Notes: generated by a model not told the origin, from the letters alone. Positions 1-8,200 are shown, counted from the first letter of the stretch. The stretch: 64,000 nucleotides of DNA from Pseudomonas psychrophila (GCF_001043005.1 NZ_JYKZ01000004.1:62001-126000), one strand, 5' to 3'. Translations and numbers: made by a program.

Positions 1-272
1 AGCTGCACTGCGTGCGCCTGCACGACCCGATCAGTGCCGTGGATGCCAGTCACACGGCCCAGGGCGGCCTCACAGCGCCCATGAATGGCAGTATCGTGCG
101 AGTGCTGGTTGAAATCGGACAAACCGTCGAGGCTGGCGCTCAACTGGTGGTTCTTGAAGCCATGAAGATGGAACACAGTCTGCGGGCGCCCCATGCGGGC
201 GTGGTGAAAGCCTTGTTCTTCCAGGAAGGCGAAATGGTCAGTGAAGGGGCTGCGCTGGTCGAACTTGAATGA
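1..272 (+). CDS. liuD: Methylcrotonyl-CoA carboxylase alpha subunit, C-terminal end (partial)
   Basis: This is the 3' end of a gene that begins before the window. It encodes a biotin carboxyl carrier domain: EAMKMEH carries the lysine that is biotinylated, preceded by the usual PMNGSIVRVLVE strand. The family carries carboxyl-biotin between the carboxylase and transferase subunits. I assign it to 3-methylcrotonyl-CoA carboxylase (leucine degradation) because a biotin domain ending a long acyl-CoA carboxylase chain, with leucine dehydrogenase nearby, fits the liu/mcc operon. Other biotin-dependent carboxylase alpha chains cannot be excluded from 86 residues. A strong terminator follows the stop at once, so it is the last gene of its operon. 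Confidence 0.72.
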   Translation, partial: LHCVRLHDPISAVDASHTAQGGLTAPMNGSIVRVLVEIGQTVEAGAQLVVLEAMKMEHSLRAPHAGVVKALFFQEGEMVSEGAALVELE

Positions 273-274
273 AA

Positions 275-306
275 AAAGGCGGATACCGACATCGGTATCC
301 GCCTTT
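275..306. terminator. Intrinsic terminator, perfect 15-bp hairpin
   Basis: Arms 275-289 (AAAGGCGGATACCGA) and 292-306 are perfect reverse complements around a CA loop. A- and T-rich ends make it usable in both directions. It ends the carboxylase operon and lies just past the stop of the minus-strand repressor at 330. Confidence 0.85.
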
Positions 307-329
307 ACTACAGCATTTGAAATACACCT

Positions 330-992
330 CTAAAACTTGACTGTCGCCTGAACCACTACCCCGATGATCCGGCAGTTTTCATCAAACAGGGTCTTAGGAT
401 AGGTCGGGTTAAGTGGCTTCAGGTAACGTTGACCGCTCTCTTCGATCAATTGCCGAAATGTGCTCGCCTCTGACTCAGGTGTCAGGGCTATGACCATTTT
501 GCCTGGCGTGGCCTCAATGTCCGGGTCGACCAGAATCATCATCCCTTGCGCGATGCTGACCCCCACCGGCGCGGTCATGGCATCACCCGTCACCTGCAAC
601 CAGAACGCAGCCCCTTTGGCGTAGTGATCACTCACCTCAAATATCGTGCCGGGCGGTGCAGCATAGCCAGCCTGCAGCTTCTCGCTGACCTGACCTGCCG
701 TGACCCAGTCTCTCACCGGATAGCGGAATGCCGAGGTGATCTCGTAGGTGTATTCGTCAGCGCCAGGCTTGTCGCCTGCGTCACTGCGCTCACGAATTAC
801 CAGCGCGACTTCAAGGTGCTCGAGCCCAAGGGCATGCAACACGTTGTTCATCGTCGGCAAGTCGGGTTGGCGGCGTTTATTGAGCCAATGGCCGACTCCG
901 CCCTGGGAAGCCCCGACGCGTTCGGCTAGTTTTTCTTGCGTGAGTTTTAGTTCGCGCAATTTGGTTCTGACTAAAGCGATCCATTTATCCAT
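330..992 (-). CDS. CI/LexA-like (XRE + S24 fold) transcriptional repressor lacking the catalytic dyad
   Basis: A 220-residue protein with an N-terminal XRE helix-turn-helix (LTQEKLAERVGASQGGVGHW, about residues 16-35) and a C-terminal S24 peptidase-like dimerisation domain. Hand alignment to lambda CI is good: the scissile Ala-Gly is kept (VTAG, A99-G100), as are TAPVG and SGQ..L.PLNP.YP. The nucleophile position reads GDAM (Ala138, codon GCC at 579-581) instead of GDSM/GNSM, and the general-base lysine in TFKKL reads TFRQL (Arg180, codon CGG at 453-455). Self-cleavage should therefore be impossible. I chose ATG 992 over an upstream in-frame start at 1034 because a 17-bp palindrome lies at 1026-1042 and the CI-like domain begins at MDKW. 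No other phage gene is nearby, so it looks like a domesticated repressor. Confidence 0.85.
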   Translation of the reverse strand: MDKWIALVRTKLRELKLTQEKLAERVGASQGGVGHWLNKRRQPDLPTMNNVLHALGLEHLEVALVIRERSDAGDKPGADEYTYEITSAFRYPVRDWVTAGQVSEKLQAGYAAPPGTIFEVSDHYAKGAAFWLQVTGDAMTAPVGVSIAQGMMILVDPDIEATPGKMVIALTPESEASTFRQLIEESGQRYLKPLNPTYPKTLFDENCRIIGVVVQATVKF

Positions 993-1025
993 CTGCCGAA
1001 CAATACGGATTGAATTCGACTCAAC

Positions 1026-1042
1026 AATACACACATTGTATT
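1026..1042. promoter_or_regulatory. Candidate 17-bp operator of the CI-like repressor
   Basis: AATACA (1026-1031), a 5-base spacer, and TGTATT (1037-1042) form a perfect 6-bp inverted repeat. Its 17-bp length matches lambdoid operators. It lies 34 bp upstream of the repressor ATG and 80 bp upstream of the divergent gene, where it could control both. Confidence 0.5.
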
Positions 1043-1121
1043 ATTTAACTTGAATATGAAAATACTTACTGTACTAATCTTGGTTGGCTGATTCGATAAA
1101 TTCCTGAAACGCAGGCAAATC

Positions 1122-1469
1122 ATGACTCCAATTACAAAAACCCCGCAGAAAAACGAGTCCGATTCCGAGCTCGAATCCTTAAAGGACACCGTCGCGACTC
1201 AACGTGCGCTGGACTATTATTTGAAACCATCTGTTTCTCAGCACACGGCTGAAAAAAAAGTGTTCCTGGTGAGCAGTGACGTGAGCCAGGAAGAAGCCTT
1301 GGTCCATGCGTCAGATTATCTGCGATGTGCAATTGCCAGCGCTCAAGGCGCCGCCGAACATCAGCAAGGACCTCAGCGTGACCTGCTGATGAGCCTCCTG
1401 TTCTTCATCGAATCATCCAAGCAACTGGTGGACAGGGCGATCGATGTGCAGCAACTGGCGGCCCATTGA
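1122..1469 (+). CDS. DUF6124-like small protein
   Basis: A 115-residue soluble protein without signal peptide or membrane segment. Its layout resembles the Pseudomonas DUF6124 family: a polar N-terminus, a central RALDYYL motif, a short VSSDVSQEEALVHASDYL segment, then a helical C-terminus ending SSKQLVDRAID. The family has no known function that I can state. The gene is divergent from the CI-like repressor across an 87-130 bp region holding a palindromic operator, so the repressor may control it. Start ATG 1122 has a weak GCAGG upstream. Family assignment is from memory of the pattern and is moderately sure. Confidence 0.65.
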   Translation: MTPITKTPQKNESDSELESLKDTVATQRALDYYLKPSVSQHTAEKKVFLVSSDVSQEEALVHASDYLRCAIASAQGAAEHQQGPQRDLLMSLLFFIESSKQLVDRAIDVQQLAAH

Positions 1470-1518
1470 TGCAAGAGCAGGCGCCGGCTGCCCGATACGG
1501 ACACCCGCGCCTTTCTCA

Positions 1519-2571
1519 TCAAGCGTTGAGACGTTCGCGTGCGAGGCTATCGGCGATGCGCGTGGTGTTCTGATCCTCGGCTTTGGCCCTTAGAAAGATC
1601 TGACGCAGAGTTTCTCCAATGCCTTCCACGTGCTGACGAACCTGCTCGGGCGTGCCTCCGTTGTACTCGTAGGACACGTCAATAATACCGCCCGCGTTGA
1701 TCGCATAATCCGGTGCATGCAGACAGCCCCGACGCCACAGCTCATCGGCATGGGAGGCTTTGGCCAGTTGATTGTTGGCAGCACCGGCAATGACTGGCGC
1801 ACGCAGTAACTGCAAGGTTTCATCATTGATGATTGCGCCCAGCGCACAAGGCGAGAACACATCGACGTCCAGCCCGTAAATGTCTTGTGCCGTCACTGCG
1901 TGAGCGCCCAGCTCGTCAACTGCGCGACGCACGTTGGCCTCCTGAATATCGTGGACCCACAGCTCAGCCCCCGCCTCCTTCAATTGCCGGGCGAGGTTGA
2001 AGCCCACTTGCCCAAGACCCTGTACGGCCACACGCAGCCCCGTCAGGTCACTGCGGCCAAGACGTTGCAAGACCGCTTCACGCAAACCGATGAACACCCC
2101 GAGCGCCGTTGCAGGAGACGGATCACCGCTACGGGTGCCGCCCCCCAGCTGCTCACGCGTGCCAGCACCCACTACATGACGAGTGCGCTGGCCCATAAGA
2201 GCCATTTCGGTGACCCCGGTGCCCGAGTCAGCAGCCGTGATGTAACGCCCACCCATGCTTTCGACAAAACCACCCATGGCCTGGAACAGCGCTTCGTTCT
2301 TGTCCTTGCGCGGATCACCAATGATCACCGCCTTGCCCCCGCCCAACGGCAACCCGGCCAGCGCCGATTTGTAAGTCATGCCACGGGACAGGCGCAATAC
2401 ATCGTTCAAGGCTTGCTGCTCATCGGCGTAGGGCCACATGCGGCACCCGCCCAGAGCAGGGCCAAGACGGGTGTTGTGCACCGCAATGATGGCTTTGAGG
2501 CCAGTGGCCTTGTCATGGCAGAACTGGACCTGTTCGTGATGATCGAATTCGGGGTGAGTAAAAATCGGCAT
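1519..2571 (-). CDS. ldh: Leucine dehydrogenase (Glu/Leu/Phe/Val dehydrogenase family)
   Basis: A 350-residue cytosolic enzyme that oxidatively deaminates leucine, valine and isoleucine to 2-oxo acids using NAD+. The substrate/catalytic residues of leucine dehydrogenases are at their usual numbers: Lys68 (GMTYKSA), Lys80 (LGGGKAV) and Asp115 (TAADSGTG). The Rossmann motif GLGQVG and a PCALGAIIN segment follow. Length is typical. It is divergent from an Lrp-type regulator across 184 bp that contains a long inverted repeat, so control by branched-chain amino acids through that regulator is likely. Together with the carboxylase end at 1-272 it points to leucine catabolism. Confidence 0.93.
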   Translation of the reverse strand: MPIFTHPEFDHHEQVQFCHDKATGLKAIIAVHNTRLGPALGGCRMWPYADEQQALNDVLRLSRGMTYKSALAGLPLGGGKAVIIGDPRKDKNEALFQAMGGFVESMGGRYITAADSGTGVTEMALMGQRTRHVVGAGTREQLGGGTRSGDPSPATALGVFIGLREAVLQRLGRSDLTGLRVAVQGLGQVGFNLARQLKEAGAELWVHDIQEANVRRAVDELGAHAVTAQDIYGLDVDVFSPCALGAIINDETLQLLRAPVIAGAANNQLAKASHADELWRRGCLHAPDYAINAGGIIDVSYEYNGGTPEQVRQHVEGIGETLRQIFLRAKAEDQNTTRIADSLARERLNA

Positions 2572-2709
2572 TGCATTCTCTCTCTTGTTATTAGCCTGGG
2601 AAACGAGTCAGACCGAGAAGTCAGTATCTGACCCAACGCAGGGGTGCGAAGCAAAAGAGTGAAGGTTTTGCCTAGGATTTTTCTTTCTAATTTGTAGGAT
2701 TTCTTCTGC

Positions 2710-2765
2710 TAATCTGCATGAATCGTTCAAAAAAAATAAGAAATCAGATCAATTCATGCAGATTA
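2710..2765. promoter_or_regulatory. 14-bp inverted repeat between ldh and lrp, candidate Lrp operator
   Basis: TAATCTGCATGAAT at 2710-2723 is perfectly repeated in inverse orientation at 2752-2765, with 28 bp between. Centre-to-centre spacing is 42 bp, about four helical turns. The right arm covers the ATG (2756) of the regulator gene, so binding there would block its expression. Confidence 0.6.
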
Positions 2766-3223
2766 AATTAAGCGCTATTGACCGTAAGATTCTTCGCCTG
2801 CTGCAACACAACGCCGACCTGTCTGCCGCCGAAGTGGCGGAACACGTGGAGTTGTCGCAATCGCCCTGTTGGCGTCGCATCCATCGATTGCAAGAGGAAG
2901 GCGTAATCGAGCGAAAGGTCGCCCTGCTCAATCCGAAAAAGCTTGGGCTCAATGTGGTGGTGTTCGTCAATGTGCGGCTATCCGGACATGGACGACGTCA
3001 CCTGACCGAGTTTGAAGAAGCGATCACCGATTACCCCGAGGTGATCGAGTGCTACACGATGGCAGGCGACATGGACTATTTGCTGAAAGTGGTTACCCAC
3101 GACATAGACAGTTATGAACGTTTTTTGCGCGATCACTTGTTACAGAAGCCGCACGTCCAGGAAGCCCACTCGAATATCGCCATGAGTGAAGTCAAACGCA
3201 CCACTGAATTGCTGCTGGACTAG
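2756..3223 (+). CDS. Lrp/AsnC family transcriptional regulator
   Basis: A 155-residue protein with the standard family plan: an N-terminal helix-turn-helix (LQHNADLSAAEVAEHVELSQ, then SPCWRRIHRLQEEGVIE) and a C-terminal RAM ligand-binding domain of about residues 68-150 (VIECYTMAGDMDYLLKV). Such proteins form dimers and octamers and respond to amino acids. Divergent transcription from leucine dehydrogenase suggests it activates ldh in response to branched-chain amino acids, as Lrp-type BkdR does for other genes. Its start codon lies inside one arm of an inverted repeat, suggesting autoregulation. Confidence 0.92.
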   Translation: MQIKLSAIDRKILRLLQHNADLSAAEVAEHVELSQSPCWRRIHRLQEEGVIERKVALLNPKKLGLNVVVFVNVRLSGHGRRHLTEFEEAITDYPEVIECYTMAGDMDYLLKVVTHDIDSYERFLRDHLLQKPHVQEAHSNIAMSEVKRTTELLLD

Positions 3224-3295
3224 GGGTAAAGGCCGCGAGATAGAGCCTTGGGATGGGATAAGGAAATTTAATTTCCAAAAAGCGCGGGAAAATAC

Positions 3296-3327
3296 TTGCT
3301 TTGCAAATGATAATGATTACTATTGCA
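3296..3327 (+). promoter_or_regulatory. Fur-controlled promoter of prrF
   Basis: A -35-like TTGCTT (3296-3301), 16-bp spacer and -10-like TACTAT (3318-3323). Bases 3309-3327 (GATAATGATTACTATTGCA) match the 19-bp Fur box consensus at 13 of 19 positions, including the first nine, and cover the -10. Fur-Fe(II) bound here would block transcription when iron is sufficient. Confidence 0.8.
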
Positions 3328-3330
3328 TGC

Positions 3331-3445
3331 AGCTGGTCGCGAGATCAGTCGATAATTCAAAGGACCTTAGGTCGGTCTTTTGAATTACCTCCTCATCAGG
3401 CTAATCACGGTTATTTGACCCGGCTTCTAGCCGGGTCTTTTTTTT
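3331..3445 (+). ncRNA. prrF: PrrF-type iron-responsive small RNA
   Basis: About 115 nt from a predicted start at 3331 to a T-tract. I recognise the conserved PrrF 5' end (CTGGTCGCGAGATCAG, 3333-3348), the conserved antisense core (CCTCATCAGGCTAATCACGG, 3391-3410) and the intrinsic terminator GACCCGGC / GCCGGGTC (3417-3437) followed by eight T. PrrF RNAs act with Hfq in iron starvation to silence mRNAs of iron-rich proteins such as aconitase, succinate dehydrogenase and SodB. The Fur box overlapping the promoter agrees. Only one copy is in this window; pseudomonads normally have two. Confidence 0.92.
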
Positions 3446-3759
3446 GCGGCCAGTTATCTGGCTCTGCGTGCTTCAGGCTAATGAAGTCTTGTGTGCGGCC
3501 GGTTTTTTCGGTGACCGCTACGATGCCGACGATGATAGCAAAAGAACATCGGGAAACGGAAGCCTGAAGTCCTGGACTATGGCCGTAATGGCAATCTAGC
3601 ACTTGAGAATCAATCGCAAAAACCCTACACTTGCGCAGCGTCAAGGACGACGCCCCCCTTCGCTTTTTCCTTCAACTTATTGTCCAAAATTCCGTATTGG
3701 CCTATAGCCATAGCGATGTACAGTAACGCCCACAATTATCAGATTTCGGGATTTTGACG
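3446..3759. other. Intergenic region with no recognised gene
   Basis: About 310 bp after the prrF terminator. Open frames here have no family resemblance or credible start. The 3' part is AT-richer and presumably holds the promoter of the carboxypeptidase gene, but I see no clear -35/-10 pair. Confidence 0.5.
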
Positions 3760-4911
3760 ATGACTGTGGCGCCCTCTTCACTTCATATCAGCAGCGACTT
3801 CGACAGCGGCAATATCCAGGTGCTGGATGCCAGCAACCCGCTGCAGGTAAAACTGGCCATCAGGCCGGATACCAAGAGCCCACACTTTCAGTGGTTCCAC
3901 TTCAAGGCCGATGGCCTGACCCCGGGGCACACTCACCACTTTCAATTGAGCAATGCCGGCCAGTCTTCCTACAACAAGGCATGGGATGGCTATCAAGCGG
4001 TGGCTTCATACGATCAAGAAAACTGGTTCCGGGTCCCGAGCGAATTCGACGGTACATCGCTGAACGTTCACCTTGCCGCCGAACAGCCTCAAGCCTGGTT
4101 TGCCTACTTCGAACCCTATAGCCGCGAACGCCACGATCAGTTGATCAAAAACGCCTTACAGTGGTCAGGTTGCCAATTGCTGGCCACCGGCAAAAGTGCC
4201 GAGGGTCGCGATATCCAGTTGCTGCGCAAAGGCAACGGCGCCAGCCACAAGCGCAAGATCTGGATCATCGCCCAGCAGCACCCGGGCGAACACATGGCCG
4301 AATGGTTTATGGAAGGAATCTTCGAACGCCTGGAACAGGGCAGCGATCCACAGATGCGCAAGCTACTGGACTTTGCCGACTTGTACCTGATCCCGAACAT
4401 GAACCCGGACGGCGCGTTTCACGGGCACTTGCGCACCAATGCCAACGGCCAGGACCTGAACCGGGCCTGGCAAAACACCAGCCCCCAGATCAGTCCTGAA
4501 GTGTTCTTTGCCCTAGAGCAAATGACTCACTACGGCGTTGACCTGTTTCTGGATATCCACGGCGACGAAGAAATCCCCTATGTGTTCACGGCAGGCTGCG
4601 AAGGCAATCCTGGCTACACCCCACGCCTGGCGACCCTAGATGAGCGTTTTCGTAGTCACCTCAGCGGCCTGACCAAAGATTTTCAGACCACCCATGGCTA
4701 CACCCGTGACGAACCCGGACAAGCCAATATGACCCTGGCCTGTAACAGCGTCGGCCAGCGCTTTGACTGCTTGTCATTGACCCTTGAGATGCCGTTCAAG
4801 GACAACGACGATGCGCCGAACCCCCAGACCGGCTGGGATGGTAAACGCTCAAAGCAGTTGGCCAAGGACGTGCTGACCACCCTGTCGGCCATGGTCAAGG
4901 AACTGCGTTAA
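3760..4911 (+). CDS. M14-type cytosolic zinc carboxypeptidase
   Basis: A 383-residue protein with the N-terminal beta-sandwich domain seen in cytosolic carboxypeptidases (about residues 1-125, including WFHFKADGL and YDQENWFRV) followed by an M14 catalytic domain. Zinc ligands are His174 and Glu177 (QQHPGEHMAEW) and His267 (LFLDIHGDEE). NPDG, DLNRAW and the catalytic Glu343 (LTLEMPFKD) are present. There is no signal peptide. The eukaryotic relatives remove C-terminal glutamates from tubulin; the bacterial substrate is unknown. ATG 3760 is chosen over TTG 3754 because a CGGG element is better spaced. Its stop overlaps that of the convergent pilus tip gene. Confidence 0.9.
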   Translation: MTVAPSSLHISSDFDSGNIQVLDASNPLQVKLAIRPDTKSPHFQWFHFKADGLTPGHTHHFQLSNAGQSSYNKAWDGYQAVASYDQENWFRVPSEFDGTSLNVHLAAEQPQAWFAYFEPYSRERHDQLIKNALQWSGCQLLATGKSAEGRDIQLLRKGNGASHKRKIWIIAQQHPGEHMAEWFMEGIFERLEQGSDPQMRKLLDFADLYLIPNMNPDGAFHGHLRTNANGQDLNRAWQNTSPQISPEVFFALEQMTHYGVDLFLDIHGDEEIPYVFTAGCEGNPGYTPRLATLDERFRSHLSGLTKDFQTTHGYTRDEPGQANMTLACNSVGQRFDCLSLTLEMPFKDNDDAPNPQTGWDGKRSKQLAKDVLTTLSAMVKELR

Positions 4912-5858
4912 AAACTCACGTCCAGCACCACGCTGTCGGTATAGGTGCCGGCTGGCGGCGTGGCCTGGTCGGTGTAGATGCGGGCGTTGTAATTGAATAT
5001 CTGACTGCCGCTGCCCAAGCCGTTTCCGGGATTGACCTCAGCCGTCGAACTGGCCCGCCGGGCAGCGCCAACGCTGCCCCAGCGGGTAGTGCCGGCACTC
5101 TGAAAAATGTCGTAAGCCAAATAGTTGCCGCCGGACATCATCTGCCGCCTCCCTCCCACGCTGACGGGGTGCGTGCCATCGCCCAAACCGACCGTATAGG
5201 CACTGCCCTTGGTGCAGTTGACACTGACGGTCTGGCTTACTGTTGAAAACGCGCTGACCACCGGTGCGCTGCCAAAACTGATCGAGGGTGCGCTGATGGT
5301 GCAGTCGTTGGCCACCGTCATGCTCACTGTCAGGGTGCTGATCTTGTTGGAGCCCGTGTCATATCCCAGGCAAATCCCCAACACTCCCAGCCCGGTGCAG
5401 TAGGACCAGTCCCAGCGAACATTCAGGGTTTCGGTGTAGACGCCAGCCGCCACGTTGTTGGCTGCAGTGGTGAAGTACAACGGGATCATACTGGGGGCCG
5501 TAGCACCCAGTAGACCATTGCTGGAAAAGTCGAATGCCTGGCCACGGGTGATGGGCTTCGCGATGCTGTTACTCGCATAAATGGTGTAAGCAATAACATC
5601 CCCGGTGGGGCCAACCATGCCGGAGTTGGAGGACGTGATCGTGGCCTTGAAATACGCTTCACCGAGCAGCGAAATCCCCCCGGCGGTGCAGGTCAGGCCC
5701 GCATTGGAGGATGACGTGCTTTGAGCCGCAGTGCGTACCAGAGTCGAGCTGATCGGGCCATAACTGGCCGGGCTGGCGACCCCCGCAACAGTGCAGCCGG
5801 CTTTGGCTTCGAACGCTGCCAAACAGCACAACAGTCCCAACCCGATTGCACACTTCAT
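4908..5858 (-). CDS. Csu-type pilus tip adhesin (two SCPU domains)
   Basis: A 316-residue exported protein: signal peptide (MKCAIGLGLLCCLAAFEAKA) then two spore-coat-U (SCPU) domains. The second ends in the typical Y(T)DSVVLDVSF strand used for donor-strand assembly. The length and place as last gene after the usher correspond to CsuE, the two-domain tip subunit of archaic chaperone-usher pili that mediates adhesion to surfaces. Start ATG 5858 overlaps the usher stop in ATGA and follows GGGAGTGG; a GTG at 5864 is less likely. The C-terminal stop overlaps the opposite-strand carboxypeptidase stop. Confidence 0.88.
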   Translation of the reverse strand: MKCAIGLGLLCCLAAFEAKAGCTVAGVASPASYGPISSTLVRTAAQSTSSSNAGLTCTAGGISLLGEAYFKATITSSNSGMVGPTGDVIAYTIYASNSIAKPITRGQAFDFSSNGLLGATAPSMIPLYFTTAANNVAAGVYTETLNVRWDWSYCTGLGVLGICLGYDTGSNKISTLTVSMTVANDCTISAPSISFGSAPVVSAFSTVSQTVSVNCTKGSAYTVGLGDGTHPVSVGGRRQMMSGGNYLAYDIFQSAGTTRWGSVGAARRASSTAEVNPGNGLGSGSQIFNYNARIYTDQATPPAGTYTDSVVLDVSF

Positions 5859-8200
5859 TGGCACACCACTCCCTCAATCAAGGGTACCTGGTCCGTCTCT
5901 GGCGGCAATCCAAACTGCGCCTTGCACGACTGGCCGTCGGGCATGATCACCTGCAGCGAGTTCTGCGCCGCCAGGTTTTCCAGGTACACCAGCCCGTCCC
6001 AGCCCACGACCGCACGAGAGCCGTTTTGCTCGTTCAATACCGCGCTGCCCAGCGCCAGATCCTGTTGCCGGGCATCAACCAGATGCACGCTGGCAGCCGC
6101 CACCCGGCTCAACTGGAACTCCAGTAAATAACCGCTGCCCCGGCGTACAGCCACGCGCTGCTCAACATTGGGGCTGAGGATATTGGCTGCCAGGTTCAGC
6201 GGATCAATCTCGTATTTACCGCGGTAATAAGCGCTGCTCCAGGGCACCAGCAAGTGACCGTTCTTGTCGGTATTGCCGATCCACTGGTTTTCGTAACGCA
6301 CGCCTACATCGGGAAAACCGCCGGTACTGACGACCACAAAAGCATCGTCGATGCGGTTGGCGGCGAATGTTTGTCCGTCCATCCATACCAGCGAGCCGCT
6401 GGCATCTGCCCAGCGTGTCTGCTGATCCGACGTGCCATACACTCCAGCCTGCAACTGCACCGATTGCAGCCGCCAGGTCAGATCGGCCTGGCGGTACGCC
6501 GGCGCATCACCCTGGGCATAGCCCAGATTGAAACCAACACCCCCCTGGGTCGGGACGCTACGGCTGTAGTTGACCCGTTGTTGCGTCACCCCCGAACTGC
6601 TGCGCTCGGTGCCAAAACTGAAGTTGCCGCGCAGATCAAAGGGCACCACGATCTGCGCCTGCATCGCCCAGTTGCTGTCGCCCAATTCACGGTTGGCCGA
6701 GACATACAAGCTGCTGCTGAACCACAGCGGCGTGCTCCAGCTCAAGTTGAGCAGGCGCGTGCGTGTAGCATCGGCGGCCACCACATCGAAATACCCGGCC
6801 CCCAGACTCCCGAAACGATCCAGATCCACGGCCAGAGTTACTTGCTCGCTGCGTCGGCTGAGGCTGATGTAGTCAGTGTCGATGACCGTCAGGTCGGCGT
6901 AGTCGTCAAACCGTTGCAAGCGTTGATAGGCAAAGCTCACACCTTGCGAGCTGTACTGATAGCCCAGGCTCACCTGTCGGCCGCTGCGACCATCGAGCTG
7001 GCTTTGACTCACAGCGCTGTTGAGCACACCAAAGTTGCCCAGCTTGAGGTTGCCCCCCACCCCGCCCAGGGTCAGCGAGTCCGAGGCTTCAAGATGGCTT
7101 TCAAGCGTCACATTGTTGGTCAGGCCATAACGCAAGCTACCCGATGACACAGCAGGGCCGTAGGCAAAATTTTCAATCCCGTAGCCCCGACGCACACTGC
7201 CCGCCGAGACACTAAAGTCACTCAAGCCTTGCTGCAGCAAGGTACTGGTCACATAAAACGGTACGCTGGTAGAAACCTGCCGCCCCAGCGCATCAGTGGT
7301 CACCACCACAGCCTCACCGGCACCATTGATAAAAGGGACGTTAGTCAGGGTGTAGGGCCCCGGCTGCAAGTTTTCACTGGAAGACTTGTAGCCATTGATA
7401 AACAGATCTACCGACGACGGCACCGCCGCCTCTCCGGAAAACTGCGGCAATGGATAAGTCACCAGATCGGGGCGCACACCAAAATCCCGGGACAGCTGCA
7501 CACCGCCCATGCGTAGGGCACTGGTCCAGGGCAAGGCGCCACTGATCAGGTCGCCAGCCTCGTAGGTGAGCATTCGTTCATCGTCAGAAAAGCGCCAGGT
7601 GGTGTCATAGCGCAGATAGCCGCTGTCCAGCGAGGTTTGCCCTGAGGTAACGATATTGCGCCGGTATTGCCCGGTATTGGACAACGTGCCCCAACTGTCA
7701 AACACCCGAACTTCGTTCCAGACGGCCAGATAAGAGCCCGCATCATCGGTGTCATTGAGGTAGGCATCGTAGTTGAACAACGCACCAAAGCTGCTGACGG
7801 CCTCGCTGTGCGGCAAGGTCGAGCGCCCCAGCACTTGCTCGGGCAACCAGTCGGGCGGCACATCCAGCAACAGGCGCTGGCCCTGTATGTCGTACTCACT
7901 GTGCAAGCCCGGCACACTGTCCAGGCCTACATCCTCTGGTGGTGTGAGGGGCAGGTGTATCCCGGCCTCCTGTAGCACACTCGCTTGCAGATACAGTTGA
8001 CCTGCACGCTGCTGCACCTGCACCAGGCGTCCTGTGTTCATTTGGTTAACCACCAGTTCCAGATAGAGCTGGGCATCGGCAACAGCCTCCATGCTGGCGG
8101 GAGGTGGCGGCAATTCACCTGCCTCAGTCGATGGACCCCAGAGCGCACTGCACAGACCGATGCAGACGCACACCTGGGACCTCCTCACTTCCACGCCCAA
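5855..8200 (-). CDS. Fimbrial outer-membrane usher, Csu type
   Basis: About 781 residues with the FimD/PapC-like plan: an N-terminal domain that recruits chaperone-subunit complexes, a 24-strand barrel with plug (GPYTLTNVPFINGAGEAVVV lies near the plug region), and C-terminal domains (VHLVDARQQDLALGSAVL; SCKAQFGLPP). It exports and orders SCPU pilins. The start is unclear: there is no ATG. In-frame options are ATT 8209 (5 nt after AAGGAG), TTG 8200, GTG 8194 and GTG 8188. GTG 8188 would give a tidy signal peptide (MRRSQVCVCIGLCSALWG). The coordinate given uses TTG 8200. It sits 115 bp after the chaperone and overlaps the tip gene by 4 bp. Confidence 0.9.
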   Translation of the reverse strand: MGVEVRRSQVCVCIGLCSALWGPSTEAGELPPPPASMEAVADAQLYLELVVNQMNTGRLVQVQQRAGQLYLQASVLQEAGIHLPLTPPEDVGLDSVPGLHSEYDIQGQRLLLDVPPDWLPEQVLGRSTLPHSEAVSSFGALFNYDAYLNDTDDAGSYLAVWNEVRVFDSWGTLSNTGQYRRNIVTSGQTSLDSGYLRYDTTWRFSDDERMLTYEAGDLISGALPWTSALRMGGVQLSRDFGVRPDLVTYPLPQFSGEAAVPSSVDLFINGYKSSSENLQPGPYTLTNVPFINGAGEAVVVTTDALGRQVSTSVPFYVTSTLLQQGLSDFSVSAGSVRRGYGIENFAYGPAVSSGSLRYGLTNNVTLESHLEASDSLTLGGVGGNLKLGNFGVLNSAVSQSQLDGRSGRQVSLGYQYSSQGVSFAYQRLQRFDDYADLTVIDTDYISLSRRSEQVTLAVDLDRFGSLGAGYFDVVAADATRTRLLNLSWSTPLWFSSSLYVSANRELGDSNWAMQAQIVVPFDLRGNFSFGTERSSSGVTQQRVNYSRSVPTQGGVGFNLGYAQGDAPAYRQADLTWRLQSVQLQAGVYGTSDQQTRWADASGSLVWMDGQTFAANRIDDAFVVVSTGGFPDVGVRYENQWIGNTDKNGHLLVPWSSAYYRGKYEIDPLNLAANILSPNVEQRVAVRRGSGYLLEFQLSRVAAASVHLVDARQQDLALGSAVLNEQNGSRAVVGWDGLVYLENLAAQNSLQVIMPDGQSCKAQFGLPPETDQVPLIEGVVCQ

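Noticed and set aside
330..1469. Prophage remnant suggested by the CI-like repressor
   Set aside because: No integrase, structural or lysis gene and no att-like duplication nearby; a lone repressor is not enough.
3411..3644. 77-codon minus-strand frame after prrF
   Set aside because: Runs through the prrF terminator and has no similarity or ribosome-binding site.
6254..7147. 297-codon plus-strand open frame inside the usher gene
   Set aside because: Antisense shadow; usher reading frame is continuous and family-like.
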